Counted from the first letter of the stretch, positions 51,252 to 60,813 are shown. The stretch: 64,000 nucleotides of DNA from Pseudobutyrivibrio sp. ACV-2 (GCF_900107545.1 NZ_FNQZ01000013.1:1-64000); one strand, 5' to 3'. Notes: generated from the letters alone by a model not told the origin. Program-made: numbers and translations.

Positions 51252-52472
51252 ATGACAATTTATGACGAGTTAGTAGCTCGCGGCCTGATTGCCCAGGTAA
51301 CGAACGAAGAAGAAATTAAAAAATTAATAAACGAGGGCAAGGCAACTTTTTATATAGGCTTTGATTGTACTGCAGATAGCCTTACAGCCGGTCACTTTAT
51401 GGCTCTCACATTGATGAAGAGATTACAGATGGCAGGCAATAAACCAATCGCCCTTATCGGTGGCGGTACTACTATGATTGGTGATCCATCTGGTCGTACA
51501 GATATGAGAAAGATGCTCACTCGTGAGGACATCGATCACAACGCTGAATGCTTTAAGCGTCAGATGGAGCGTTTCATCGATTTTTCAGATGACAAGGCTC
51601 TTATGGTTAATAATGCTGATTGGCTTCTTAACCTCAACTATGTAGACCTTCTTAGAGAGGTTGGCGCATGCTTCTCAGTTAACAACATGCTTCGTGCTGA
51701 GTGCTACAAGCAGCGTATGGAAAAAGGTCTTTCATTCCTTGAATTCAACTACATGATTATGCAGTCTTACGACTTCTACTACATGTTCCAGAAATACAAC
51801 TGTAACCTTGAGTTCGGTGGTGACGACCAGTGGTCAAACATGCTTGGTGGTACAGAACTTATCAGACGTAAGCTTGGTAAGGATGCTCACGCTATGACCA
51901 TTACTCTTCTCACTGATTCACAGGGCAAGAAAATGGGTAAGACAGCTGGCAACGCAGTATGGCTTGATCCTAACAAAACATCTCCATTCGAGTTCTACCA
52001 GTACTGGAGAAATGTTGGTGATGCAGATGTTCTTAAGTGCATACGTATGCTTACATTCCTTCCAATGGAAGAAATCGAAAAGATGGACAGCTGGGAAGGT
52101 GCACAGCTCAATGAGGCAAAGGATATCTTAGCTTACGAGCTTACACAGATGGTTCACGGTACAGAAGAAGCTGACAAGGCTCGTGAGGCTTCAAAGGCAC
52201 TTTTTGCTGGCGGAGCAAATTCAGAAAATATTCCTACACATACACTTGCAGCTGAAGACTTCAAAGAAGACAAGGTAGACATCCTTCAGATTCTCGTTTC
52301 AGCAGGTCTTACAGCCAGCCGTGCAGAGGCACGTCGTGCTGTACAGCAGGGTGGCGTTTCTGTAAATGGTGAAAAGGTATCTGATCCTTTCACAGCATAT
52401 GAAAAGAGCGCTTTTGCAGATGAATTCCTTCTTAAAAAAGGCAAGAAATCATTCTGCAAGATTGAAGCATAA
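51252..52472 (+). CDS. tyrS: Tyrosyl-tRNA synthetase
   Basis: 406 residues. Class I synthetase with FDCTADSLTAGHF (HIGH-like), DFYYMFQKYNCNLEFGGDDQW for Tyr binding, and KKMGKTAGNAV (KMSKS-like). A C-terminal S4 domain (VSAGLTASRAEARRAVQQG) ends the protein. Start at ATG 51252, 9 nt after AGGAG; a GTG at 51231 lies upstream of that site. Only about 50 bp separate it from the tRNA terminator, so there is no room for a T-box leader. Confidence 0.97.
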   Translation: MTIYDELVARGLIAQVTNEEEIKKLINEGKATFYIGFDCTADSLTAGHFMALTLMKRLQMAGNKPIALIGGGTTMIGDPSGRTDMRKMLTREDIDHNAECFKRQMERFIDFSDDKALMVNNADWLLNLNYVDLLREVGACFSVNNMLRAECYKQRMEKGLSFLEFNYMIMQSYDFYYMFQKYNCNLEFGGDDQWSNMLGGTELIRRKLGKDAHAMTITLLTDSQGKKMGKTAGNAVWLDPNKTSPFEFYQYWRNVGDADVLKCIRMLTFLPMEEIEKMDSWEGAQLNEAKDILAYELTQMVHGTEEADKAREASKALFAGGANSENIPTHTLAAEDFKEDKVDILQILVSAGLTASRAEARRAVQQGGVSVNGEKVSDPFTAYEKSAFADEFLLKKGKKSFCKIEA

Positions 52473-52506
52473 ATATTTATAGTTAACAACTTATATATTA
52501 AGAGAA

Positions 52507-52537
52507 AAGTGCCTAGGTAAATCCAAGGCACTTTTTT
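52507..52537 (+). terminator. Terminator of tyrS
   Basis: AAGTGCCT (52507-52514) pairs with AGGCACTT (52526-52533), followed by T-rich sequence. Confidence 0.85.
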
Positions 52538-52553
52538 AGAAAGAAGGGTTAAA

Positions 52554-53120
52554 TTGGAAAATATAGGTAATATTTTTTATTTTGACTGGGAACTTGATTT
52601 TCTTCATTGGCTTCAAGGCATGCACAATGATGTTTTGGACTTCATATTGCCTAAAATCACCTTTTTAGGTAATGCAGGCTGGTTTTGGATAGCTGTTATC
52701 CTTCTACTTCTTATATTGCCTTATAATCGAAAATTAGGGGTACAATGTGCCATAGCCTTAATTCTTACAGCCCTAGTATGTAACGTGATTTTAAAGCCAT
52801 CTATAATGAGATGCAGGCCATGCTGGTTGGAACCTGAGATACCTATACTGACAAATATGCCACATGACTATTCATTCCCATCAGGACATTCCAATGTCAG
52901 CTTTACTGTGGCTACTGCTATTCTAACCCGCAATAAAAAGTTTGGAATACCGGCAATCATCCTTGCTGCAATCATAGCCTTTAGTCGCCTGTATTTATTT
53001 GTACACTGGCCAACAGATGTAATTGTGGGCACTATCACAGGTATATGTGGTGGCATAGTTAGCTTTTACATTGTGAATTTCATATACAATAAAATATCTG
53101 CCAAAAAGTTGACAGCATAA
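52554..53120 (+). CDS. PAP2 superfamily membrane phosphatase
   Basis: 188 residues with about five membrane helices. The three lipid-phosphatase motifs are present: KPSIMRCRP, FPSGHSN, and SRLYLFVHWPTDV (SRxxxxxHxxxD). Such enzymes dephosphorylate undecaprenyl pyrophosphate or phosphatidic lipids at the outer membrane face. The start is a TTG at 52554 behind AAGAAGGG. The promoter of the next transcript begins inside its 3' end. Confidence 0.9.
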   Translation: MENIGNIFYFDWELDFLHWLQGMHNDVLDFILPKITFLGNAGWFWIAVILLLLILPYNRKLGVQCAIALILTALVCNVILKPSIMRCRPCWLEPEIPILTNMPHDYSFPSGHSNVSFTVATAILTRNKKFGIPAIILAAIIAFSRLYLFVHWPTDVIVGTITGICGGIVSFYIVNFIYNKISAKKLTA

Positions 53121-53138
53121 GCTAAATTCTAGTATATT
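53109..53138 (+). promoter_or_regulatory. Promoter of the mntP riboswitch transcript
   Basis: TTGACA (53109-53114), 18-bp spacer, TATATT (53133-53138), partly within the end of the PAP2 gene. Confidence 0.7.
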
Positions 53139-53144
53139 GTATAC

Positions 53145-53273
53145 ATCTTCGTGAGGGAGTAGCTAGCGCAATTATGATTGTGTTGTTTGTCAACAGACTC
53201 GGTTAAAACCTGGCAAACATTAAATAGTGAGACTCACGTGTAGTAGAAACTCTACTGCACGTGAGTCTTTTTT
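53145..53273 (+). promoter_or_regulatory. yybP-ykoY manganese riboswitch with terminator
   Basis: The aptamer shows the conserved GGGAGTAGC box (53154-53163), a CAACAGAC segment and GGTTAAAACCTGGCAAAC at the 3' side. It is followed by a strong terminator, GACTCACGTG (53231-53240) pairing with CACGTGAGTC (53258-53267), extended by AGTAGA/TCTACT and followed by T6. In this class Mn2+ binding opens the terminator, so the pump is made when manganese is high. The gene directly downstream is mntP, the classic target. Confidence 0.85.
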
Positions 53274-53302
53274 ATTTCCTTACAGTTTAAAAGGAGTAGA
53301 AT

Positions 53303-53893
53303 ATGAGTGTATTTGATATTTTTCTATTTGGCGTAGGATTATCTATGGATGCATTTGCTGTTGCTATCTGTAAAGGACTGGCCATGAAGCAGGTAAACAA
53401 AAAACAGATGTTTATAATCGCCCTATTCTTCGGTGGCTTTCAGGCACTGATGCCTCTTATTGGATTTATGCTGGGCAGCGCATTTGCAGATAAGATTGTG
53501 GCCTTTGATCACTGGATAGCATTTATACTTCTTCTGTATATCGGTGGAAAAATGTTGATAGATGCCATAAAAGAATGGAAGGATGTGGATAAAGTCGAAG
53601 TGATGGATCCACCCCTTGATATTAAAGAGCTTACACTTATGGCTATAGCTACAAGTATTGATGCACTGGCCTGTGGAGTTACATTTTCATTCAACGAGAA
53701 TTTTAATATTTTCAGAGCTATTACTATAATCGGCATGACTACATTTGTAATATCTTTAGGCGGAGTTTATGTGGGCAATATATTTGGCGGCAAATATAAA
53801 GCAAAGGCTCAGCTTGCAGGCGGCTGTATTTTGATATTTTTAGGTGTAAAAATCCTTTTAGAACATACAATGGGAATCACAATTTTATTTTAG
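53303..53893 (+). CDS. mntP: Manganese efflux pump MntP
   Basis: 196 residues, six membrane helices in two repeats. GLSMDAFAVAICKGLAM and ATSIDALACGVTF are the duplicated Asp-containing motifs of MntP/YebN. Exports Mn2+. Expression is set by the riboswitch just upstream, and AAAAGGAG gives a strong start. The antiporter gene follows 9 bp later, so it is probably co-regulated. Confidence 0.95.
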   Translation: MSVFDIFLFGVGLSMDAFAVAICKGLAMKQVNKKQMFIIALFFGGFQALMPLIGFMLGSAFADKIVAFDHWIAFILLLYIGGKMLIDAIKEWKDVDKVEVMDPPLDIKELTLMAIATSIDALACGVTFSFNENFNIFRAITIIGMTTFVISLGGVYVGNIFGGKYKAKAQLAGGCILIFLGVKILLEHTMGITILF

Positions 53894-53902
53894 GAGGTAG
53901 TT

Positions 53903-54892
53903 ATGATTACATTTTTTTCAACAGTACCTGGTGCACTGATTTTACTGGTAATCGGATTTGTATTTTTGATTAAGGGTGCGGACTTCTTTGTAGAAGGTGC
54001 ATCTGCTGTAGCTAAAAAACTTCACGTACCAGCACTTGTAATTGGTATGACAATCGTTGCCATGGGAACCTCACTTCCAGAGCTTTCTGTATCAGTAACA
54101 GCTTCAATGGCAGGAAGTAATCAGCTTGCAATCGGAAATGTTATTGGTTCTAATATTTTCAATCTAATGGTTGTACTTGGAAGCTGTGCACTATTTTCAG
54201 TATTGGAAGTTGCTGAAGATACAATTAAAAAGGACTTTCCATTTTCTGTAGGTTGTGCTATAGCACTTATGGTTATGGGCTTAATTGGCAATACTGTAGG
54301 GCACATTGATGGATTTATTCTCCTTGCTGCTTTTATCATCTTCCTTTTATCAATGCTAAAAGCTGCTAAAAAATCAAGAACTGATGCCGCAGCACTTGCA
54401 GAAGAAGACGTTGAAAAGGAAATAGTGGATATTCCTACCTGGCTTTGCATTATTTATATTATTGGTGGCGCGGTAGCTATCAAATTTGGTGGTGATTGGG
54501 TTGTTAGCTCATGTACAACGCTCGCACTTAAATTTGGTATGTCAGAAACACTTGTTGGTCTTACAATTGTAGCTCTTGGAACATCACTTCCAGAGCTTGT
54601 TACATCAATAGTTGCAGCAAGAAAGAATGAGCTTGATATGGCTATTGGAAATGTAGTTGGATCGAATGTTTTCAATATTTTATTAATCCTCGGTACTGCT
54701 GGTGCTATCTCACCTATGACTTATCTTTCTGTAAATGCAATTGATACAATCATCCTCGTAGCATTTTCTGCTGTTGTATGGCTTATGTGTCTTGTAAAAA
54801 AGAACCTTGGCAAAATGCAGGGTGTGATAATGCTTACTTTGTATTTTGCATATCTGGCATACATTATCATCAGAGATGGTGGAGTTGCCTAA
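53903..54892 (+). CDS. Calcium/sodium antiporter (CaCA family, YrbG-like)
   Basis: 329 residues, ten membrane helices in two inverted halves. The alpha repeats are GMTIVAMGTSLPELSVSVTAS with AIGNVIGSNIFNL, and GLTIVALGTSLPELVTSIVAA with AIGNVVGSNVFNI. An acidic loop separates the halves (AALAEEDVEKEIVD). Exchanges Ca2+ (or possibly Mn2+) for Na+ or H+. Its position in the mntP operon suggests divalent-metal homeostasis. Confidence 0.93.
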   Translation: MITFFSTVPGALILLVIGFVFLIKGADFFVEGASAVAKKLHVPALVIGMTIVAMGTSLPELSVSVTASMAGSNQLAIGNVIGSNIFNLMVVLGSCALFSVLEVAEDTIKKDFPFSVGCAIALMVMGLIGNTVGHIDGFILLAAFIIFLLSMLKAAKKSRTDAAALAEEDVEKEIVDIPTWLCIIYIIGGAVAIKFGGDWVVSSCTTLALKFGMSETLVGLTIVALGTSLPELVTSIVAARKNELDMAIGNVVGSNVFNILLILGTAGAISPMTYLSVNAIDTIILVAFSAVVWLMCLVKKNLGKMQGVIMLTLYFAYLAYIIIRDGGVA

Positions 54893-54993
54893 TCTGCTAC
54901 TCAGGCACCTTTAAACGGTGGTAAAAAATCCTATGATGTGTTAAAATCATTAGGTTTAATGGGAGTTGATTTGTGAAAGAAAGGGAGGTCATT

Positions 54994-55356
54994 ATGAGTT
55001 TTTTAGACAAACTATCTGATGGTATTGCAAATACCACAAAAGACCTTGGAAATCTGGCTGCTAATGCCACTGATATAACAAAGCTTCAGTATGACAAAAA
55101 AGTCAAAGAAGGCGAGTTAACCAGACTTTATGAAAAGCTTGGTAAGAAATATTACGAAGCACATAAAGACGATGATATGGATGACGAGGATATTAAAGCA
55201 ACTACTGCTGCTATCCTAAGAATAAAAGAAATCTCTGATGAGCTTATGGAGAAAAAGGGTGGAAAAGCCTGCCCTAAGTGTGGAGCTTTGGTGAAAAACG
55301 GCTCTAAATTCTGCAGTGCTTGTGGAGAAAAAATAGATGATATTTTTGAAGAGTAG
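54994..55356 (+). CDS. Small zinc-ribbon protein
   Basis: 120 residues: a helical N-terminal region (MSFLDKLSDGIANTTKDLGN, YEKLGKKYYEAHKDDDMDDE) and a C-terminal zinc ribbon, CPKCGALVKNGSKFCSACGE. The function is unknown; similar proteins occur widely in Clostridia. Start at ATG 54994 behind GGGAGG rather than the GTG at 54973. It lies 12 bp before metG. Confidence 0.8.
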   Translation: MSFLDKLSDGIANTTKDLGNLAANATDITKLQYDKKVKEGELTRLYEKLGKKYYEAHKDDDMDDEDIKATTAAILRIKEISDELMEKKGGKACPKCGALVKNGSKFCSACGEKIDDIFEE

Positions 55357-55368
55357 GAGTAATTAAGA

Positions 55369-57342
55369 ATGAGTAACAAAGGCAATTATTATATTACCAC
55401 AGCCATTGCTTACACATCAGGTAAGCCACATATTGGAAATACTTATGAAATCGTATTAGCAGATTCCATAGCTCGTTTCCGTCGTCAGGAGGGATATGAT
55501 GTTTTCTTCCAGACAGGTACTGATGAGCACGGCCAGAAAATCGAACTTAAGGCTGCAGAAGCTGGTATTACACCAAAGGAATTTGTTGATGATATCTCAG
55601 GTCAGGTTAAAAATATCTGGGATTTGATGAATACATCTTATGACAAATTCATTCGTACAACTGATGAAGACCATGAGAAGCAGGTTAAAAAGATTTTCAA
55701 AAAGCTCTATGACAAGGGCGATATTTATAAGAGCTCTTATGAGGGACTTTACTGTACACCATGTGAGTCTTTCTGGACAGAGTCTCAGCTTGTAGATGGC
55801 AAGTGCCCAGATTGCGGTCGTGAGGTTCAGCCAGCAAAAGAAGAAGCATATTTCTTCAAGATGAGCAAATATGCTGACAAGCTTATTGAATACATCAACA
55901 CTCATCCTGAGTTCATTCAGCCAGTTTCTCGTAAAAACGAGATGATGAACAACTTCCTTCTTCCAGGATTACAGGATCTTTGTGTTTCACGTACATCATT
56001 TACATGGGGTATTCCAGTAGACTTCGATCCAAAGCACGTTGTTTATGTATGGCTTGATGCCCTCACAAACTATATCACTGGTATTGGATATGATTGCGAC
56101 GGCGACTCTACTGATCAGTTCAAGGCTTTATGGCCAGCTGACCTTCACCTTATCGGAAAGGATATCATCCGTTTCCATACAATTTATTGGCCTATTTTCC
56201 TTATGGCACTTGATCTTCCACTTCCAAAGCAGGTATTTGGTCATCCATGGCTTCTTACCAAGGCTGCTGATGGTGGCGATGACAAGATGTCAAAGTCAAA
56301 AGGAAATGTTATCTATGCAGATGAATTAGTTGATTTCTTTGGTGTAGATGCTGTTAGATATTTCGTTCTTCACGAGATGCCTTTTGAAAACGATGGTGCT
56401 ATTTCATGGCCACTTATGGTTGAGCGTGTAAACTCTGACCTTGCAAATACACTTGGAAATCTTGTTAACAGAACAGTATCCATGAGTAATAAATACTTCG
56501 GTGGTGTTGTTGAGGATAAGGGTGTCGCTGAAGAGGTAGATGCAGACCTTAAATCAGTAGTTACTGGTACAGTAGCTGCTGTAGAGACAAAAATGTCTGA
56601 CCTTCGTGTCGCAGATGCTATTACAGAAATCTTCAATCTATTTAAGAGATGCAACAAATATATCGACGAGACAATGCCATGGGCTCTCGCAAAGGATGAA
56701 ACAAAGCAGGATAGACTTGCAACAGTTCTCTACAATCTTGTTGAGGGAATCTCAATTGGTGCTACTCTCCTTAAGGCATTTATGCCAGAGACATCAGAAA
56801 AGGTTCTTGCTCAGATTGGTGCTACAGAGATTCCATACGATGAGCTTTCTACATTTGGTCACTATGTAAACGGTAACAAGGTTACAGAGACACCTGAGAT
56901 TCTTTTCGCTCGTCTCGACCTCGATGAAGTTATGGCAAAAGTTGCAGAGCTTCACCCAGCTCAGCCAGAGGAAACAGAAGCTGACGACGAAGAAGGCATC
57001 GATATCGAAGCAAAGGATGAAATCGAATTTGGCGATTTCATGAAGATGCAGTTCCAGGTAGGAAAGGTTATATCTTGCGAAGCTGTTAAGGGTTCTAAGA
57101 AGCTCCTTTGCTCACAGGTAAAGATTGGCTCAACTACAAAGCAGATTGTTTCAGGAATCAGAAAGTACTACTCTCCTGAAGAAATGGTAGGCAAAAAGGT
57201 TATGGTTCTTGTAAACTTAAAGCCTGCTAAGCTTGCTGGTGTATTGTCAGAAGGCATGCTTCTTTGTGCAGAAGACGCAGAAGGAAACCTTGCCCTCATG
57301 ACCCCAGAAAAGCCAATGCCATCAGGTGCTGAGATTTGCTAA
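55369..57342 (+). CDS. metG: Methionyl-tRNA synthetase
   Basis: 657 residues. AYTSGKPHIGNTYE contains the HIGH motif. The zinc knuckle is CTPCESFW...CPDCGR, and DKMSKSKGNVI is KMSKS. A C-terminal tRNA-binding domain (MQFQVGKVISCEAVKGSKKLL) follows a Glu-rich linker (EETEADDEEGIDIEAKDE). Charges tRNA-Met. Confidence 0.98.
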   Translation: MSNKGNYYITTAIAYTSGKPHIGNTYEIVLADSIARFRRQEGYDVFFQTGTDEHGQKIELKAAEAGITPKEFVDDISGQVKNIWDLMNTSYDKFIRTTDEDHEKQVKKIFKKLYDKGDIYKSSYEGLYCTPCESFWTESQLVDGKCPDCGREVQPAKEEAYFFKMSKYADKLIEYINTHPEFIQPVSRKNEMMNNFLLPGLQDLCVSRTSFTWGIPVDFDPKHVVYVWLDALTNYITGIGYDCDGDSTDQFKALWPADLHLIGKDIIRFHTIYWPIFLMALDLPLPKQVFGHPWLLTKAADGGDDKMSKSKGNVIYADELVDFFGVDAVRYFVLHEMPFENDGAISWPLMVERVNSDLANTLGNLVNRTVSMSNKYFGGVVEDKGVAEEVDADLKSVVTGTVAAVETKMSDLRVADAITEIFNLFKRCNKYIDETMPWALAKDETKQDRLATVLYNLVEGISIGATLLKAFMPETSEKVLAQIGATEIPYDELSTFGHYVNGNKVTETPEILFARLDLDEVMAKVAELHPAQPEETEADDEEGIDIEAKDEIEFGDFMKMQFQVGKVISCEAVKGSKKLLCSQVKIGSTTKQIVSGIRKYYSPEEMVGKKVMVLVNLKPAKLAGVLSEGMLLCAEDAEGNLALMTPEKPMPSGAEIC

Positions 57343-57395
57343 GAAGGAAATGATTTTGCGTAAGAGGGAAAAAAATCTTAAGCAAACTATAAGTA

Positions 57396-57479
57396 GCCTG
57401 TAGTTAACAATCATAAGTGGTACTGGAAGAAACGTGTTAGTGCCTGTAAGTACCACTTATGATTGTTGACGTAACAGGC
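57396..57479. repeat. Long inverted repeat between metG and tatD
   Basis: AACAATCATAAGTGGTACT (57406-57424) is perfectly complementary to 57449-57467, and outer GCCTGT/ACAGGC arms (57396-57401 and 57474-57479) extend it. The spacer is 24 nt. There is no T-run and no ORF. As RNA it would form a roughly 25-bp stem 22 nt upstream of the tatD ATG. Confidence 0.85.
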
Positions 57480-57501
57480 GAGAGATATAATGAGGTTATA
57501 A

Positions 57502-58293
57502 ATGATTTTTGAGACACATGCTCATTATGATGATGAGAAGTTCGACGAAGATAGAGTCGAACTTCTTTCTCATTTATTGAGAGAAAATAATATTGGAAAT
57601 GTAATAAATGTAGGCGCAAGCTTCAGAGGCTGTCAGGATAGCCTAAAGCTTGCAGAAACCTACGATAATGTTTATGCGGCTCTAGGCATCCATCCAGAGG
57701 AACTAGAAGATTTTACCGAGGAAAATCTTAGTTGGATTAAGAAAAATGCAACCAATCCTAAGGTTGTTGCCATCGGCGAGATTGGACTTGATTACTACTG
57801 GATTAAAGATGATGAAGGTCGTGCAAAGCAAAGACTTTGGTTCAAGCGACAGCTTGAATTGGCAAATGAAGTTGATCTTCCAGTAATTATCCACTCAAGG
57901 GATGCTGCAGAAGACACTTTAAACACAATTGTGGAGTATAATACACACTACAACAAAAAAGGCATCATCCACTGCTATTCCTATTCAAAGGAAATAGCAT
58001 TAGAATATATAAAAATGGGATGGTACATTGGTGTTGGTGGAGTTGTAACCTTTAAAAACTCTAAAAAGCTTGTGGAAGCAGTAAAGGCAATCCCAATTGA
58101 AAGCATTGTTTTAGAAACAGATTGCCCGTATATGGCTCCTGTACCACACAGAGGTGAACGTAATAGCTCTATCTACCTTAAATACGTGGCAGAAAAAATA
58201 GCCGAACTGAAGGAAATGAGCGTAGATGATGTAGAGCGTATAACCTACGAAAATGCGTTAAATATATATTCAAAATGTAAAAGGAACGACTAA
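57502..58293 (+). CDS. tatD: TatD family hydrolase
   Basis: 263 residues of a metal-dependent TIM barrel. The first metal motif is usually HxHxD; here the N-terminus reads FETHAHYDDEKFDEDR. AIGEIGLDYYW supplies the bridging Glu, VIIHSRDA and GIIHCYSYS metal histidines, and VLETDCPYMAPVPHRGERN the last Asp. Acts as a 3'-5' DNase/RNase in repair. Abuts rsmA with no gap. Confidence 0.95.
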   Translation: MIFETHAHYDDEKFDEDRVELLSHLLRENNIGNVINVGASFRGCQDSLKLAETYDNVYAALGIHPEELEDFTEENLSWIKKNATNPKVVAIGEIGLDYYWIKDDEGRAKQRLWFKRQLELANEVDLPVIIHSRDAAEDTLNTIVEYNTHYNKKGIIHCYSYSKEIALEYIKMGWYIGVGGVVTFKNSKKLVEAVKAIPIESIVLETDCPYMAPVPHRGERNSSIYLKYVAEKIAELKEMSVDDVERITYENALNIYSKCKRND

Positions 58294-59151
58294 ATGGCAT
58301 ATTTAAGTAATCCAACATATACAAGAGCTGTCTTAGAGGCTCATGGTTTTTCTTTCCAAAAGAAATATGGCCAAAATTTTTTAATAGATGGCAATGTATT
58401 AGATAATATTATAGATGCGGCAGGCATTACCAAAAATGATTTTGTCCTTGAAATTGGACCTGGTATTGGCACAATGACTCAACGTCTATGTGAAGAAGCC
58501 AGAGAGGTTGTTGCAGTAGAAATTGATAAGACTCTCATCCCTATTTTGGATGACACATTATCATCATACAAAAATTGGACTGTTATCAACCAAGATATTT
58601 TAAAGGTAGATATAAATGCACTAGCAGCTGAGAAAAATGGTGGGAAGCCCATAAAAGTAGTTGCAAACCTGCCTTATTACATCACCACTCCAATCATAAT
58701 GGGGCTTTTTGAGAGTCATGTGCCTCTTGAATCTATCACTATTATGGTACAAAAGGAAGTGGCAGACAGAATGCAAGAAGGTCCAGGCTCTAAGGAATAC
58801 GGTGCTCTCTCACTTGCTGTACAGTATTACAGCAATCCTGAAATTGTCTGTGAGGTTCCACCAAGCTGTTTCATGCCACAACCAAAGGTGGCAAGCACAG
58901 TCATTACCTTAAAATGCCACGATAAGCCGCCAGTAGAATGTGACGAAAAGCTACTGTTTCAGATTATCAGGGCATCATTTAATCAGCGTAGAAAAACTTT
59001 ACAAAATGGTCTCGGAAATGGCCTCCACTACTCAAAAGAACAGATTGCAGATGCCATAGCACAGGCTGGCTTTATACCTACAATCCGCGGCGAAGCCCTT
59101 TCACTAGAAGAATTTGCAAAGTTAACAAATATATTAAAAGATATGAAATAA
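58294..59151 (+). CDS. rsmA: 16S rRNA (adenine(1518)/(1519)-N6) dimethyltransferase
   Basis: 285 residues. KKYGQNFLIDGNVLDNI is the KsgA start, LEIGPGIGTMTQRL the SAM motif, VVANLPYYITTPII the NLPY catalytic motif, and FNQRRKTLQNGL the conserved C-terminal segment. Dimethylates two adenines in helix 45. Follows tatD in the common order. Confidence 0.97.
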   Translation: MAYLSNPTYTRAVLEAHGFSFQKKYGQNFLIDGNVLDNIIDAAGITKNDFVLEIGPGIGTMTQRLCEEAREVVAVEIDKTLIPILDDTLSSYKNWTVINQDILKVDINALAAEKNGGKPIKVVANLPYYITTPIIMGLFESHVPLESITIMVQKEVADRMQEGPGSKEYGALSLAVQYYSNPEIVCEVPPSCFMPQPKVASTVITLKCHDKPPVECDEKLLFQIIRASFNQRRKTLQNGLGNGLHYSKEQIADAIAQAGFIPTIRGEALSLEEFAKLTNILKDMK

Positions 59152-59184
59152 CTGTTAAATATACATTAAGGGGAGTGTATATTA

Positions 59185-60798
59185 ATGGACATTCAAACTT
59201 ATAATTATAATAAAGAAGTCCAGCTTCTTATTGGGGAAATTCAGAAAAACAGAGCTATAAACGGAGTGGCACTCATCGAAGCGTGCAATAAGCTTTTAGA
59301 ATATGGTCATAGCATGATGGATGCCGCTTTGGTGGGATATGCCCATTTTTCAAAGGGTGAGACATATTATCTTCTTAACGATGCCTACAATTTCTATTCT
59401 GAAATGCTTGCATCTATCTCACCTCTTGAAAAGGCTCATGATTGGTACAGCGTTGCCATGGCAAATAATATGCTTGGCATCGCTTCTTTAAACAGGGGTA
59501 ATGCTCCTCTCGCCCTAGACTACTTTATAAAGGCAATCAGTATTTGTGAAGACTACACGTTGCCAGATGTAGAGTGGATTATTCATCTTAATTTAGGTTC
59601 TCTATATCTTAATATCGAAGAATACAAGAAATCCATTTCACACACAGAAATTGCATATAGATATATCACTGAACATAAAGACATGGATGGCTACATTGAA
59701 AATATCACTGTGGCCATGCTGGGCTTAGGCCGCGCCTATTTAAAACTTGATGAACAGGAAAAATGTATTGAAATTGAAAAAAAACTTAAGACGGAATGCA
59801 TTCCATATCTTAATGAGACGGAGAAAATAGTAATCTTCTGTTATTTTTCAAGAGTTCACCAGGCGCTTAGGGAATATGATGCCAGAGATTACTGGATTGA
59901 TATGGTAAATACCTACACCAGCGCAAAAATGCCAATTATGGATGTTTTTGACGATTTTTATGACTATCTGGATATGCTTCTTGCCACAAATAAATATGAC
60001 GATTTCTTCAAAGCATACACAGTGCTTGATGATCTGACAAAATATACTTCAATCAAAAATCTTGAAAAAAAGCTTTTAACGCTGAAAATACGCTACTACA
60101 GACGTGTAGGTCAGATTGAAGAATATAAAATTGCTTCAGTCCTCTATTTTGAACTTTCAGAATATATGGAGCGAGAAAATAGATTGATGGTAAGCAATAT
60201 GATCGTTATGCGCAATTCGTTTATGGAGCTTACACAAATCAATAAAAAAGTAGAGGAAGAGAATACATTTTTACAAAAACGTTCAGAGACAGACCCATTA
60301 ACAGGAATGTATAATAGACTGAAACTTAATGAATATAGCGAAAAAGCCTTTGAAAAGGCCAAATCGATGCAATTAAATATTGGAGTAGAAATACTTGATA
60401 TAGATTATTTCAAGCAATTTAATGACAATTATGGTCATCAGGCCGGCGACGATTGCATTAAATTCATAGCAAATAGTCTTATTGATATGGGTAATGATGC
60501 AAATGTATTTGTTGCACGCTATGGCGGCGATGAATTTGTAGTCATTTACGAAGGATTGACAGAAAATCAGATTAAGGAAAAGGCACAAAATCTTAGAAGT
60601 AAGATTTATGAAGCAAACATGGAGCACAGATTTTCACTTTCCGATAGCAGAGTTACCATCTCCCAGGGTATTTGCCAGGGTGTTCCTACTTCTGACAAAG
60701 GATTTTTTGCCTATCTGCAACAGGCAGATAAAATGTTATATGAGGTTAAGCAAAAAAATAGAAATGACATAAAAGTCTGTGATGCATCAGACATATAA
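59185..60798 (+). CDS. TPR-repeat diguanylate cyclase (GGDEF)
   Basis: 537 residues. Residues 1-340 are helical repeats of TPR type (for example NMLGIASLNRGNAPLALDYF, LNLGSLYLNIEEYKKSISH, LGLGRAYLKLDEQEKC). A coiled-coil linker near 345-365 leads into a GGDEF domain from about 367 (SETDPLTGMYNR; metal Asp in DIDYFKQFND; GGDEF at 447-451). The RxxD product-inhibition site is missing (positions 438-441 read DANV). No membrane helix, so it is cytosolic. Makes cyclic di-GMP, with input probably through the TPR part. Confidence 0.92.
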   Translation: MDIQTYNYNKEVQLLIGEIQKNRAINGVALIEACNKLLEYGHSMMDAALVGYAHFSKGETYYLLNDAYNFYSEMLASISPLEKAHDWYSVAMANNMLGIASLNRGNAPLALDYFIKAISICEDYTLPDVEWIIHLNLGSLYLNIEEYKKSISHTEIAYRYITEHKDMDGYIENITVAMLGLGRAYLKLDEQEKCIEIEKKLKTECIPYLNETEKIVIFCYFSRVHQALREYDARDYWIDMVNTYTSAKMPIMDVFDDFYDYLDMLLATNKYDDFFKAYTVLDDLTKYTSIKNLEKKLLTLKIRYYRRVGQIEEYKIASVLYFELSEYMERENRLMVSNMIVMRNSFMELTQINKKVEEENTFLQKRSETDPLTGMYNRLKLNEYSEKAFEKAKSMQLNIGVEILDIDYFKQFNDNYGHQAGDDCIKFIANSLIDMGNDANVFVARYGGDEFVVIYEGLTENQIKEKAQNLRSKIYEANMEHRFSLSDSRVTISQGICQGVPTSDKGFFAYLQQADKMLYEVKQKNRNDIKVCDASDI

Positions 60799-60813
60799 CT
60801 AAAGGGAAATGAT

